Made by a program: the position numbers and the translations under genes. The notes under the pieces are model-generated. The model saw only the letters and a list, made by a program, of their open reading frames with translations. It did not search any database and had not been told where the DNA came from. This document shows, piece after piece, positions 1-7,306 of a stretch of 64,000 nucleotides of DNA. The DNA is taken from the NCBI GenBank assembly GCA_965228445.1, contig OZ245813.1:2294001-2358000 (forward strand), written 5' to 3'. The stretch comes from Thalassobaculum sp965228445. Lineage in GTDB: Bacteria > Pseudomonadota > Alphaproteobacteria > Thalassobaculales > Thalassobaculaceae. How positions within the stretch are numbered: the first letter of the stretch is position 1; each line of letters opens with the position of its first letter.

Positions 1-18
1 AACGGCCCCGTTCCGCGA

Positions 19-60
19 CGAATGGCGGAACCCGTGAAGATTTGATGAAATCGCCATTCG
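19..60. promoter_or_regulatory. Inverted repeat upstream of btaA
   Basis: A perfect 9-bp inverted repeat (CGAATGGCG at 19-27, CGCCATTCG at 52-60) with a 24-base spacer lies about 60 bases before btaA. It could be an operator or a stem in an upstream transcript. BtaA genes elsewhere respond to phosphate starvation, but I see no convincing Pho box: two TGTC/TGTG-like motifs near 80-95 are 12 rather than 11 bases apart. Confidence 0.3.
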
Positions 61-122
61 ATCGGGCGCCGATGCCGCGTGTCTCGGCTAGTGTGTGCCG
101 TCGATCCCTGGAGGCGTGAGAG

Positions 123-1337
123 ATGAAGAAGAACCCCCTGCTGTCGGACGCCGTGACCCCGCACCGCCGCTTCACCAAGCGCGGTGTTCTCGATCGTGCC
201 TTCATCGTGATGTTCCACGGCCTGGTCTATCCGCAGATCTGGGAGGATCCGGAGGTCGACCTGAAGGCCCTGCGCCTCACCCCGGAGAGCCGGATCATCA
301 CGATCGCCTCCGGCGGCTGCAACGTTCTCAACTACCTCACCGAGAACCCGCAGCAGGTCACCGCGGTCGATCTCAACCCGCACCACATCGCGCTGTGCCA
401 CCTGAAGACCGCGGCCCTGAAGCACCTGCCGAGCTACGAGTCCTTCTTCCGCCTGTTCGGCCATGCCGACGAGAAGGGCAACGTGCGCGCCTTCCACAAG
501 CATGTGCGCGACCACCTGGATCCGGAGACCCATGCCTACTGGATGCGCCGCGGCCTCACCGGCCGGCGGATCAACCTGTTCGCCCGCAACATCTACAAGC
601 ACGGCGTGCTCGGCCGGTTCATCGGCCTGCTGCACCTGGTCGCCCGGCTCAGCGGCAAGAACCCCAAGCGCCTGCTGACCGCCCGCAACCTGGAAGAGCA
701 GCGCTGGCTGTTCGAGACCCTGATCGAGCCGATCTTCGAGACCGCCGTCATGAAGGCGATCTGCCGCCTCCCGGTGAGCTATTTCGGCCTCGGCATCCCG
801 CCGGCACAGTTCCAGGAACTGTCGGCCTCCTCCGGCGGCAACATGGCCGGGCTGATGCGCGACCGGCTGGAGCGGCTGGCCTGCGACTTCCCGTTCACCG
901 ACAACTACTTCGCCTGGCAGGCCTTCGGCCGCGGCTACGACAAGGTGAGCCGCATCGCCGTGCCGCGCTACCTGCAGGAACGCTATTACGAGGAGCTCCA
1001 GAGCAAGCTGAACCAGGTCGAGTTCAAGCAGACATCGGTCACCTCCTACCTGCAGACCCAGGAGGACCAGTCGCTCGACCGCTACGTCCTGCTCGACGCC
1101 CAGGACTGGATGACCACCGAACAGCTCACCGAGCTGTGGGGCGAGATCCTGCGCACCGCCAAGCCGGGCACCCGGGTGATCTTCCGCACCGCCGGCGAGG
1201 AGAGCATCCTGCCGGGCCGCATCCCCAACGAAATGCTGGACCGCTTCGCCTATCACGAGGCGGAGAGCAAGGCGCACACCGCGGCCGACCGCTCGTCGAT
1301 CTATGGCGGGTTCCACCTGTACACCCTCAAGGACTGA
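123..1337 (+). CDS. btaA: BtaA: S-adenosylmethionine:diacylglycerol 3-amino-3-carboxypropyltransferase (DUF3419)
   Basis: First enzyme of diacylglyceryl-trimethylhomoserine (betaine lipid) synthesis. It moves the 3-amino-3-carboxypropyl group of SAM onto diacylglycerol to give diacylglyceryl-homoserine at the inner membrane. The 404-aa product is full length for DUF3419. The N-terminal stretch with FHGLVYPQIWEDPEVD (31-46) and the SAM-site motif TIASGGCNVLNY (60-71) followed by VDLNPHH (82-88) are characteristic. The start has GGAGG (110-114) upstream. It lies 5 bases before the methyltransferase that completes the pathway, so the pair is almost certainly an operon. In other bacteria the pathway replaces phospholipids under phosphate limitation; whether that holds here is inference. 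Confidence 0.92.
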   Translation: MKKNPLLSDAVTPHRRFTKRGVLDRAFIVMFHGLVYPQIWEDPEVDLKALRLTPESRIITIASGGCNVLNYLTENPQQVTAVDLNPHHIALCHLKTAALKHLPSYESFFRLFGHADEKGNVRAFHKHVRDHLDPETHAYWMRRGLTGRRINLFARNIYKHGVLGRFIGLLHLVARLSGKNPKRLLTARNLEEQRWLFETLIEPIFETAVMKAICRLPVSYFGLGIPPAQFQELSASSGGNMAGLMRDRLERLACDFPFTDNYFAWQAFGRGYDKVSRIAVPRYLQERYYEELQSKLNQVEFKQTSVTSYLQTQEDQSLDRYVLLDAQDWMTTEQLTELWGEILRTAKPGTRVIFRTAGEESILPGRIPNEMLDRFAYHEAESKAHTAADRSSIYGGFHLYTLKD

Positions 1338-1342
1338 GCAGC

Positions 1343-2032
1343 ATGGCGGACGATGTCCGCGGCCAGGACGGGACCGGCAGCGATACCAGCGTCGTCCATC
1401 GCAAGATGGACGACATGTACCGGCTGCAGCGCCACATCTACGATCTGAGCCGCGCCTATTACCTGCTCGGCCGCGACCAGCTCATCGCCGAGCTGGACCT
1501 GCAGCCGGGCGAGACGGTCTGCGAGATTGGCTGCGGCACCGGCCGCAACCTGGTGCTGATGGCCCGGCGCTATCCCCAGGCGCGGCTGATGGGGCTGGAC
1601 GCCTCGACCGAAATGCTGCGCTCGGCCCGGACCAAGGTGGAGCGGGCCGGGCTGGCCGACCGGCTGCCGCTGGTCCACGGCTTCGCCGAGCAGTTCGATC
1701 CCGCCGCCGCCTTCGGCCTGTCCGAGCCGCTGGACCGGATCGTGTTCTCCTATTCCCTGTCGATGATCCCGCCCTGGCGGGAGTCGATCGAGCACGCCCT
1801 GCGCTCGCTCAAGCCCGGCGGCCGGGTGCATATCGTCGATTTCGGCGACCAGGCCGGTCTGCCCGGCTGGTTCCGACGGATGCTGTTCTGGTGGCTCGAC
1901 CTGTTCGGCGTGCATGTGCGCCCGGAGCTGATCGGCTACCTGCGCGAGCTGAAGGCCTCGGGCCGGGCGGAGGTCGACATCCGCCCGATCTTCCGCGGCT
2001 ACGCGTTCCGCGCGGATCTGCGCCGCCCCTGA
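1343..2032 (+). CDS. btaB: BtaB: SAM-dependent N-methyltransferase of betaine lipid synthesis
   Basis: Predicted to methylate the amino group of diacylglyceryl-homoserine three times to give the betaine lipid DGTS. The 229-aa class I methyltransferase has SAM motif I EIGCGTG (61-67), an acidic GLDAS ribose-binding motif, and a post-motif LKPGGRVHIVDFGD. The ATG at 1343 is chosen because it lies just 5 bases after the btaA stop; the open frame continues upstream across btaA but has no support there. Position behind btaA is the main evidence for substrate; the fold alone would only say methyltransferase. Confidence 0.88.
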   Translation: MADDVRGQDGTGSDTSVVHRKMDDMYRLQRHIYDLSRAYYLLGRDQLIAELDLQPGETVCEIGCGTGRNLVLMARRYPQARLMGLDASTEMLRSARTKVERAGLADRLPLVHGFAEQFDPAAAFGLSEPLDRIVFSYSLSMIPPWRESIEHALRSLKPGGRVHIVDFGDQAGLPGWFRRMLFWWLDLFGVHVRPELIGYLRELKASGRAEVDIRPIFRGYAFRADLRRP

Positions 2033-2034
2033 CC

Positions 2035-3231
2035 TCAGGCGCCGCCGCGCCGCTCCAGTACCATGGCCGCCAGCGTTGCCAGCAGCGCCGCAAAGGACGC
2101 CGCCAGCATCAGCAGGAGCAACAGCAGCGGCGACGGCTGGTCCGCCAGGAGCGCCCCGGTCCCCGACGTCAGCAACGCGCCGACGGCGAGGTTGGTGGCG
2201 CCGGTGATTCCGGCGGCCGATCCCGCCAGCCGGGGGACGACCGACATCGCCCCGGCATTGCTGTTCGGCGTCGTCAGCCCGTTGCCGAGACCGACGAAGA
2301 TCGTGCTGCCGAAATACAGCACAGGCATGACAAGACCGCTCTCCAACACGGCGATGCCGGCCAGCATCCCGCCACAGGCGACGATCCGGCCGAGCAGCAT
2401 CACCCGCGTCGGCGCCCAGGACCGGGAAAGCTGCCCACTGATGAAACTGCCGGTCATGAAGCCGCCCGTGATGCTGCCGACATAGATCCCCAGCCCGGCC
2501 GTGCTGACGCCGAACACCGAGGCGGCGATCAGCGGCGAGCCCGCGATGAAGATGTAGAACGCTCCGCCGGCGAAGGTCGTGCAAAGCGCGTAGCTCCAGA
2601 AAAGCGGCTGGCGGAGCAGGGACCCAGCCTCCGGCATCTCCGGTCCTGTCGTCTCTCCGCGGGCCCGAACCGTCTCGCCCAGATCGATCCAGACGAGACA
2701 CAGCAGCGCGGTGCCGACGGTACCGTAGAGAACGAAGATCGCCCGCCACCCCAGGGCGGCGTCCAGCAGACTGCCGACCATCGGACCCAGCATCGGTGCA
2801 AGCGCCATCGACATCGCGATCCGGCTGACCAACCGCGGCACGTCCGGGCCCTCATTGGTGTCGCGGACGATCGCCAGGGAAAGCACATAGCCCGAAATCA
2901 CTGCTGCCTGGACCAGCCGCGCCCCGAGGAACATCCAGACGTGCTGAGCAGCCGCGCCGATCACCGACGCCACTGTGAACACCACCAGGGCGGTCAGCAG
3001 GACCGGCCGGCGGCCGATCCGGTCGGAGAGTGGACCCACGCCGAGCTGCACCAGCGCCGTCACCGCCAGATAGCCGCCCAGCGACAGGCTGACGATGCCG
3101 TAGTCGGCATCGAGGTCGCGGGCGATGTTTGTCAGCGACGGGACGATCAGGTTGAGCGTCATCGTCGAGGTCGCAGCCAACAACACGAGGGTGGCGAAAT
3201 GGGGCGGCGAGCCGGCTCGAAACGGGATCAT
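2035..3231 (-). CDS. MFS exporter, Bcr/CflA-like drug:proton antiporter
   Basis: About twelve hydrophobic helices over 398 aa, with the MFS loop 2-3 signature GPLSDRIGRRPVLL and the Bcr/CflA-type QAAVISGYVLSLAIVRD. Probably exports a small drug-like or metabolite compound by proton antiport across the inner membrane. I place the start at 3231 (MIPFRAG) because GAGG lies 8 bases upstream and because a longer frame would have to read through a perfect intrinsic terminator (3247-3274). That terminator, with a leader peptide and a competing hairpin, suggests expression controlled by transcription attenuation. Substrate unknown. The gene converges on btaB with 2 bases between stops. Confidence 0.85.
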   Translation of the reverse strand: MIPFRAGSPPHFATLVLLAATSTMTLNLIVPSLTNIARDLDADYGIVSLSLGGYLAVTALVQLGVGPLSDRIGRRPVLLTALVVFTVASVIGAAAQHVWMFLGARLVQAAVISGYVLSLAIVRDTNEGPDVPRLVSRIAMSMALAPMLGPMVGSLLDAALGWRAIFVLYGTVGTALLCLVWIDLGETVRARGETTGPEMPEAGSLLRQPLFWSYALCTTFAGGAFYIFIAGSPLIAASVFGVSTAGLGIYVGSITGGFMTGSFISGQLSRSWAPTRVMLLGRIVACGGMLAGIAVLESGLVMPVLYFGSTIFVGLGNGLTTPNSNAGAMSVVPRLAGSAAGITGATNLAVGALLTSGTGALLADQPSPLLLLLLMLAASFAALLATLAAMVLERRGGA

Positions 3232-3246
3232 GATATGCCTCGAAAC

Positions 3247-3274
3247 AAAAAAACCCCCGAACGGGGTTCGGGGG
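3247..3274 (-). terminator. Intrinsic terminator inside the MFS gene leader (attenuator)
   Basis: A perfect 9-bp stem (arms 3254-3262 and 3266-3274, 3-base loop) is followed on the minus strand by seven T residues (3253-3247). It lies 15 bases upstream of the MFS start codon, so it would stop transcription before the gene rather than after one. The upstream arm is shared by 2 bases with a competing hairpin. Confidence 0.9.
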
Positions 3275-3317
3275 CGCATGGCAGACGGGTCAGTGTTCCG
3301 CTACGGGTCCATGCGCC
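3273..3317 (-). promoter_or_regulatory. Candidate antiterminator hairpin
   Basis: In the minus-strand transcript GGCGCATGG (positions 3317-3309, inside the leader-peptide ORF) is perfectly complementary to CCATGCGCC (3281-3273). The second arm shares two C residues with the 5' arm of the terminator, so the two hairpins compete. A ribosome finishing the leader would cover the first arm and let the terminator form; one stalled earlier would leave the arm free. Confidence 0.7.
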
Positions 3318-3351
3318 TCTTGCCTACGACGATGATGGTGGTTTTGCTCAT
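3301..3351 (-). CDS. Leader peptide MSKTTIIVVGKRRMDP
   Basis: A 16-codon ORF ending 26 bases before the terminator stem. The residues run Met-Ser-Lys-Thr-Thr-Ile-Ile-Val-Val-Gly-Lys-Arg-Arg-Met-Asp-Pro. Paired Thr, Ile and Val codons look like an amino-acid-sensing leader. The IIVV and KRR segments also resemble stall motifs known from macrolide-resistance leaders (IAVV/IFVI and basic-X-basic). AGGG lies 13 bases before the ATG, a long spacing, so initiation strength is uncertain. Support comes from its position relative to the antiterminator and terminator, not from homology. Confidence 0.6.
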   Translation of the reverse strand: MSKTTIIVVGKRRMDP

Positions 3352-3575
3352 TGGGGAACGGTAGCCCTCGGAAAACCGTCTCACAAGCCCGAAGGGCCGG
3401 GCAAGGGCTCGATGGCCGGGCTCTTGCCATGCATTTATCGCAGGGCTTGCCCCGCATTAATTTCATGTATTCGCGCCAAGTGAACGGTCGTATTTTTACT
3501 GCATCGTCAGCTTCGCGCGAAAGGTCGGGCAGCCAGGGCGCGCGCTGCGCGCGGCACGGTTCCGTCACTGAGACC

Positions 3576-4550
3576 ATGACATCTGGAGACCTTCGAGCCG
3601 ACCGTCGGGTCGGCCGCGCGCGGAAGATGATCGGCCAGGGCGACCTGGAAGGGGCGCTGTCGCTGCTCGAGCAGACGCTGGAGATCACCCCGGACTGGCC
3701 GGACCTGATGATCCTGACCGGCGAGACCCAGGCCAAGCTCGGCCTGCGCGACGACGCGGTCGCCAGCTTCCGCCGCTATCTCGACGTCAATGACGAGGAC
3801 CGGCACGGCGCAATGCTGCATCTGGCGCTGCTGGGCGCGGCACCGCCGCCGGACATGACGCAGATCCCCTATGTCAAAGCGCTGTTCGACGACTTCGCCG
3901 GGCGGTTCGACAAGGCGCTGCTGCAGGAGCTCGACTACCAGGGCCCGGCGGTGATCGCGGAGCTCGTCGGCACCGGCGAGCCGGACGGGCTCGGCACCGT
4001 GCTCGACCTGGGCTGCGGCACCGGGCTGGTGGGCGAGCGGCTGCGCCAGCATTGCGCCTGGCTGGACGGGGTCGACCTGTCCGAGGGGATGCTGCGCAAG
4101 GCCAGGGGCAAGAAGATCTACGACGGCCTGTACCAGGGCGACATCGCCGCCTTCCTCTACGACCCGCCCCGGCTCTACAACTGGATCGTCGCCGGCGACG
4201 TGCTGAGCTATGTGGGCGCGCTGGACCAGGTCATGACCGGGCTCGGCATGGCGCTGCATTCGGGCGGCCGGGCGGTCTTCACCGTGGAGGCACTCGACAC
4301 CTCCGGCGGCGCCGAGACCGAGGTCATGCGCCTGCTGCCCTCCCTGCGGTTCGGGCATTCGGCCGACTATGTGCGCTCGATCGCGACCGCGGCCCGGCTG
4401 ACGGTGATCGACGAACGCACCGAGGTTCTGCGCCAGGAGGCCGGCGAGCCGCTCTCCGCGCATTTCTTCACCGTGCAGCGCCCGCCGGCGGGCGCGGCGG
4501 TCTCGGCCGGCCCTTCCGACATCGATCCGGAGCCGCGGGTCAATTCCTGA
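3576..4550 (+). CDS. TPR-containing class I methyltransferase
   Basis: A 324-aa protein with a short N-terminal TPR-like helical region (about 15-75, ARKMIGQGDLEGALSLLEQTL... and a second helix pair) and a C-terminal SAM-dependent methyltransferase domain with motif I LDLGCGTGLVG (about 143-153) and VDLSEGML. Alphaproteobacteria carry similar 'TPR plus methyltransferase' proteins of unknown substrate. The ATG at 3576 starts a clean TPR; the open frame continues upstream without a plausible start. Cytoplasmic. It may share a transcript with the DUF486 gene 69 bases downstream. Confidence 0.78.
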   Translation: MTSGDLRADRRVGRARKMIGQGDLEGALSLLEQTLEITPDWPDLMILTGETQAKLGLRDDAVASFRRYLDVNDEDRHGAMLHLALLGAAPPPDMTQIPYVKALFDDFAGRFDKALLQELDYQGPAVIAELVGTGEPDGLGTVLDLGCGTGLVGERLRQHCAWLDGVDLSEGMLRKARGKKIYDGLYQGDIAAFLYDPPRLYNWIVAGDVLSYVGALDQVMTGLGMALHSGGRAVFTVEALDTSGGAETEVMRLLPSLRFGHSADYVRSIATAARLTVIDERTEVLRQEAGEPLSAHFFTVQRPPAGAAVSAGPSDIDPEPRVNS

Positions 4551-4619
4551 CGGGAGCCCGCCGATGGGTGGGCTCGCCGGCTTCCCGGCCGTCCCGTTCC
4601 CCCGATCCCGGAGATCCGC

Positions 4620-4976
4620 GTGACCCCGACGCTGAGCTATGTGCTGCCACCGCTGATGCTGGCGGCGTCCAACCTGTTCATGACCTTCGCCTGGTACGGC
4701 CACCTGAAGTTCAAGGCGACGCCGCTGCTGCTGGTGATCCTGGTGAGTTGGGGCATCGCCCTGGCGGAATACTGCCTGGCGGTGCCGGCCAACCGGATCG
4801 GCCACGGGGTCTACAGCGCCGCCCAGCTCAAGACGATCCAGGAGGTGATCACCATCGCCGTCTTCGTGGGGTTCTCGTTCCTGTACCTGAAGGAAAGCAT
4901 CGCCCCGAGCCAGCTCTTCGGCTTGGGTATGATCGCGGTCGGTGCCGGGCTGGTGTTCTTCAAACCGTGGGGGTGA
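4620..4976 (+). CDS. DUF486 (DMT-like) small membrane protein
   Basis: A 118-aa protein with four predicted transmembrane helices and the recognisable DUF486 features WYGHLKFK, WGIALAEYCLAVPANRIG and the FSFLYLKE segment near the C-terminus. The family is related to drug/metabolite transporters, but no function is established. GTG start, supported by GGAG 6 bases upstream. Inner membrane. Confidence 0.85.
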   Translation: MTPTLSYVLPPLMLAASNLFMTFAWYGHLKFKATPLLLVILVSWGIALAEYCLAVPANRIGHGVYSAAQLKTIQEVITIAVFVGFSFLYLKESIAPSQLFGLGMIAVGAGLVFFKPWG

Positions 4977-4994
4977 GGGAGCCCTCCCCTCCCC

Positions 4995-5107
4995 GTCTTC
5001 CCGGCCTTGCGCCGGGACCGAGAGAAGCCGCTTGCCGGAGCTTTGACCCGTATGCGCAGACGCTCCAGCACTCCCAACTCTAGGTCCCGGCGCAAGGCCG
5101 GGAAGAC
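4995..5107. repeat. Long palindromic repeat between convergent genes
   Basis: A 25-bp perfect inverted repeat (4995-5019 and 5083-5107, core TTCCCGGCCTTGCGCCGGGA) separated by 63 bases. It sits between the convergent DUF486 and CitE-like genes. The arms resemble the intergenic palindromes near 42.84 and 42.93 kb, so it looks like a dispersed element. It could also end transcription from both sides, although neither flank has a T tract. Confidence 0.75.
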
Positions 5108-5134
5108 CGGGAAGACAGAAAAGGGCAAAGCCCC

Positions 5135-6031
5135 CTACCGCTTGAGCCGCGACGCCACCGCCATGATGCGTTCGGCGCGGTCGACGATCGGCTTGTCGAT
5201 CATCTTGCCCTTGTAGGCGACCGCCCCCTTGCCCTGGGCCAGCGCGTCCCTGAAGGCGGCCAGCAGGCCCTCCGCATGGGCGATCTCGTCGTCGCTCGGC
5301 GTGAAGGCGGCGTTCAGCGCCGGGATCTGCGCCGGGTGGATGCCCATGCCGCCCTCCGAGCCGTTGCGCCGCCCCTGCTCCGCGCCGCGGCGGAAGGCAT
5401 CCAGATCGGTGAACTCGGCGATGGAGCCGGGATAGCCGAGCGGGATGATCCCCGCCTCCCGCGCCGCCAGCCGGACCAGCGCGTCGTACGGATCGAGCAC
5501 GGCCGGGTCCGGTTCCGGCAGGCCGAGATCGGCGGCCATGTCCTCGCCCCCCAGGGTGATCGCCGCCACCCGCGGGCTGGCCTTGGCGATGGCGCGGGCC
5601 TCGTGCACGCCCTTGGCGGTCTCCACCAGCACGGCATAGCGCACATGGCCGGCCGGAAGGCCGCGCTCGGCCTCCAACTCGCCCACCACCTCGTCGATGG
5701 CGCGGATGTGGTCGGCGCTGTCCACCTTGGGCAGGCAGAGCGCGTCGAGGCCGGGGATCACCGCGGCCTCCAGGTCGGCGATGGCGAGACGCCAGGGCCG
5801 GTTGATGCGGACCATGACGTCGACCGTGCCGGCCTTGGCGACGGTGGCGATGGCGCCCGGCAGGGCGGCCCGCGCCTCCTCCTTGCGGTCCGGCGCGATC
5901 GAATCCTCGACGTCGAGGATCACCACGTCGGCGCCGCGCGCGCCGGCCTTGGCGACGAAACGCTCGGCATTGGCCGGGACATAGAGCAGCGAGCGCCACA
6001 GCGGCGCGGGACGGGTCGTCTCGGCGGTCAT
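5135..6031 (-). CDS. CitE-family CoA-ester lyase / HpcH-HpaI aldolase-type enzyme
   Basis: A 298-aa TIM-barrel lyase of the CitE/malyl-CoA lyase group. The N-terminus (LWRSLLYVPANAERFVAKA), the LDVEDSIAPDRK motif (39-50), MVRINRP, the acidic LVETAKG and GGEDMAADLG segments are standard for metal- and CoA-ester-binding members. Likely reversibly cleaves a beta-hydroxyacyl-CoA (malyl-, citramalyl- or similar) into acetyl- or propionyl-CoA plus glyoxylate or pyruvate; the substrate cannot be read from sequence. Its ATG overlaps the stop of the CoA-transferase gene (TGATG), so the two are translationally coupled and probably act in sequence. Confidence 0.85.
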   Translation of the reverse strand: MTAETTRPAPLWRSLLYVPANAERFVAKAGARGADVVILDVEDSIAPDRKEEARAALPGAIATVAKAGTVDVMVRINRPWRLAIADLEAAVIPGLDALCLPKVDSADHIRAIDEVVGELEAERGLPAGHVRYAVLVETAKGVHEARAIAKASPRVAAITLGGEDMAADLGLPEPDPAVLDPYDALVRLAAREAGIIPLGYPGSIAEFTDLDAFRRGAEQGRRNGSEGGMGIHPAQIPALNAAFTPSDDEIAHAEGLLAAFRDALAQGKGAVAYKGKMIDKPIVDRAERIMAVASRLKR

Positions 6032-7239
6032 CAGATCAGTCCTTTCGCGCGCAGGGCGCCGGTGTCGTGGCCGAGGGCGGGCCAGATTTCCTCGTTGTGC
6101 TCGCCCAGTTCCGGCGCCGGAGTCCGGAGCTGCGCCGGGCTGCCGGACATGCGCGGGATCACGTTGTGCATGGCGATCCGGCCGATATCGGCGTCCGGCA
6201 TGGAGACGATGGCCTCGCGGTCGAGCGGATAGGGATGTTCGGCCAGCTCGCCCACATCCGGCACCGCGCCGACGGTCACCCCCGCCTTCTCGAAGATCTC
6301 CAGGTTCTCCGCCTGGGTCCGCTCGGCCATGAAGGCGCCGACGATGGGATCGAGCTCGTGGCGGTTGGCGACCCGGTCGGTGTTGGTGCGGAACTTCGGA
6401 TCGTCCACCAGATCCTCGCGGCCGATGGTGCGCAGCAGCCGCTCGGCCATTGCCTGCATGGACGCGCTCAGCGCCACGTACTTGCCGTCCTTGCACTGGT
6501 AGACGTTGCGCGGCGCGGACTGGTTCGACAGGGAGCCGGTGCGGTCCGGCACGCTCTGGGTCAGGTCGTAATTGGCGATGATCGGTCCGAGCACGGAGTG
6601 GATCGGTTCGAACAGGGTCAGGTCGATCACCTGGCCCGGCCCTTTCTTCACCTCGATCTCGCGGATCGCCACCATCGCCGAGAACGCGCCGTAGAGACCG
6701 GCGATCATGTCGGCCAGCGCCAGCGGCGGCAGCACCGGCGGCCGGTCGGCAAACCCGTTCATGGCCGCGAACCCGCTCATCGCCTCCACCAGGCTGCCGA
6801 AGCCCGGCCGGTGCGACCACATCCCGTCCTGCCCCCAGCCGGAGATCCGGATGATGATCAGGTCCGGGTTGCGCTCCAGCAGCACCTCGGGCCCGATACC
6901 CATCTTCTCCAGGGTGCCGGGCTTGAAGTTCTCCACCAGCACCCGCGCCGAGGCGACCAGGTCGAGCATCAGGTCGACCGCCCCTTCCTGGCGGAAGTTC
7001 AGGGTGACGCTCTTCTTGTTGCGGCAGATGACCTTCCAATGGGTCGTCACGCCCGCCGTGTTCCAGGCCCGCAGGTCGTCGCCGGTGCCCGGCTTCTCGA
7101 TCTTGATGACCTCGGCCCCGTGATCGGCCAGCAGATGGGTCACCGCGTTGCCGGCGATCAGGCGCGACATGTCGAGGACACGAATTCCATCCAGGGCGCC
7201 GGAAACGTCGCCCACCCACTCCTTTTCGACGCCACTCAT
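6031..7239 (-). CDS. Class III CoA-transferase (CaiB/BaiF family)
   Basis: A 402-aa family III CoA-transferase, which moves CoA between a donor acyl-CoA and a carboxylic acid through an aspartyl-CoA intermediate. Visible features are the N-terminal LDGIRVLDMSRLIAGN, GAEVIKIEKPGTGDDLR (42-57), the VENFKPGTLEKMG segment and the ALADMIAG segment holding the likely catalytic Asp. The ATG at 7239 is chosen because GGAGGAAA lies just upstream; a longer frame exists but is less supported. With the coupled CitE-like lyase downstream and the enolase-superfamily enzyme upstream it suggests activation and cleavage of an organic acid. Confidence 0.85.
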   Translation of the reverse strand: MSGVEKEWVGDVSGALDGIRVLDMSRLIAGNAVTHLLADHGAEVIKIEKPGTGDDLRAWNTAGVTTHWKVICRNKKSVTLNFRQEGAVDLMLDLVASARVLVENFKPGTLEKMGIGPEVLLERNPDLIIIRISGWGQDGMWSHRPGFGSLVEAMSGFAAMNGFADRPPVLPPLALADMIAGLYGAFSAMVAIREIEVKKGPGQVIDLTLFEPIHSVLGPIIANYDLTQSVPDRTGSLSNQSAPRNVYQCKDGKYVALSASMQAMAERLLRTIGREDLVDDPKFRTNTDRVANRHELDPIVGAFMAERTQAENLEIFEKAGVTVGAVPDVGELAEHPYPLDREAIVSMPDADIGRIAMHNVIPRMSGSPAQLRTPAPELGEHNEEIWPALGHDTGALRAKGLI

Positions 7240-7306
7240 GCGTCCATTTCCTCCAGATGCAGATTTCTTGCCCGGTCGGAGAACCCGCCGGGTTTCCTTA
7301 TGGTGT

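Noticed and set aside
80..96. Pho-box-like TGTC/TGTG pair upstream of btaA
   Set aside because: Spacing is 12, not 11, and the match to the CTGTCAT consensus is poor.
95..1342. Long open frame upstream of and in frame with btaB
   Set aside because: It overlaps btaA, which has clear family motifs; the overlapping frame has none and is a GC-rich shadow.
3290..3736. 148-codon minus-strand frame
   Set aside because: Overlaps the leader peptide in another frame and the TPR-methyltransferase gene; no recognisable protein features.
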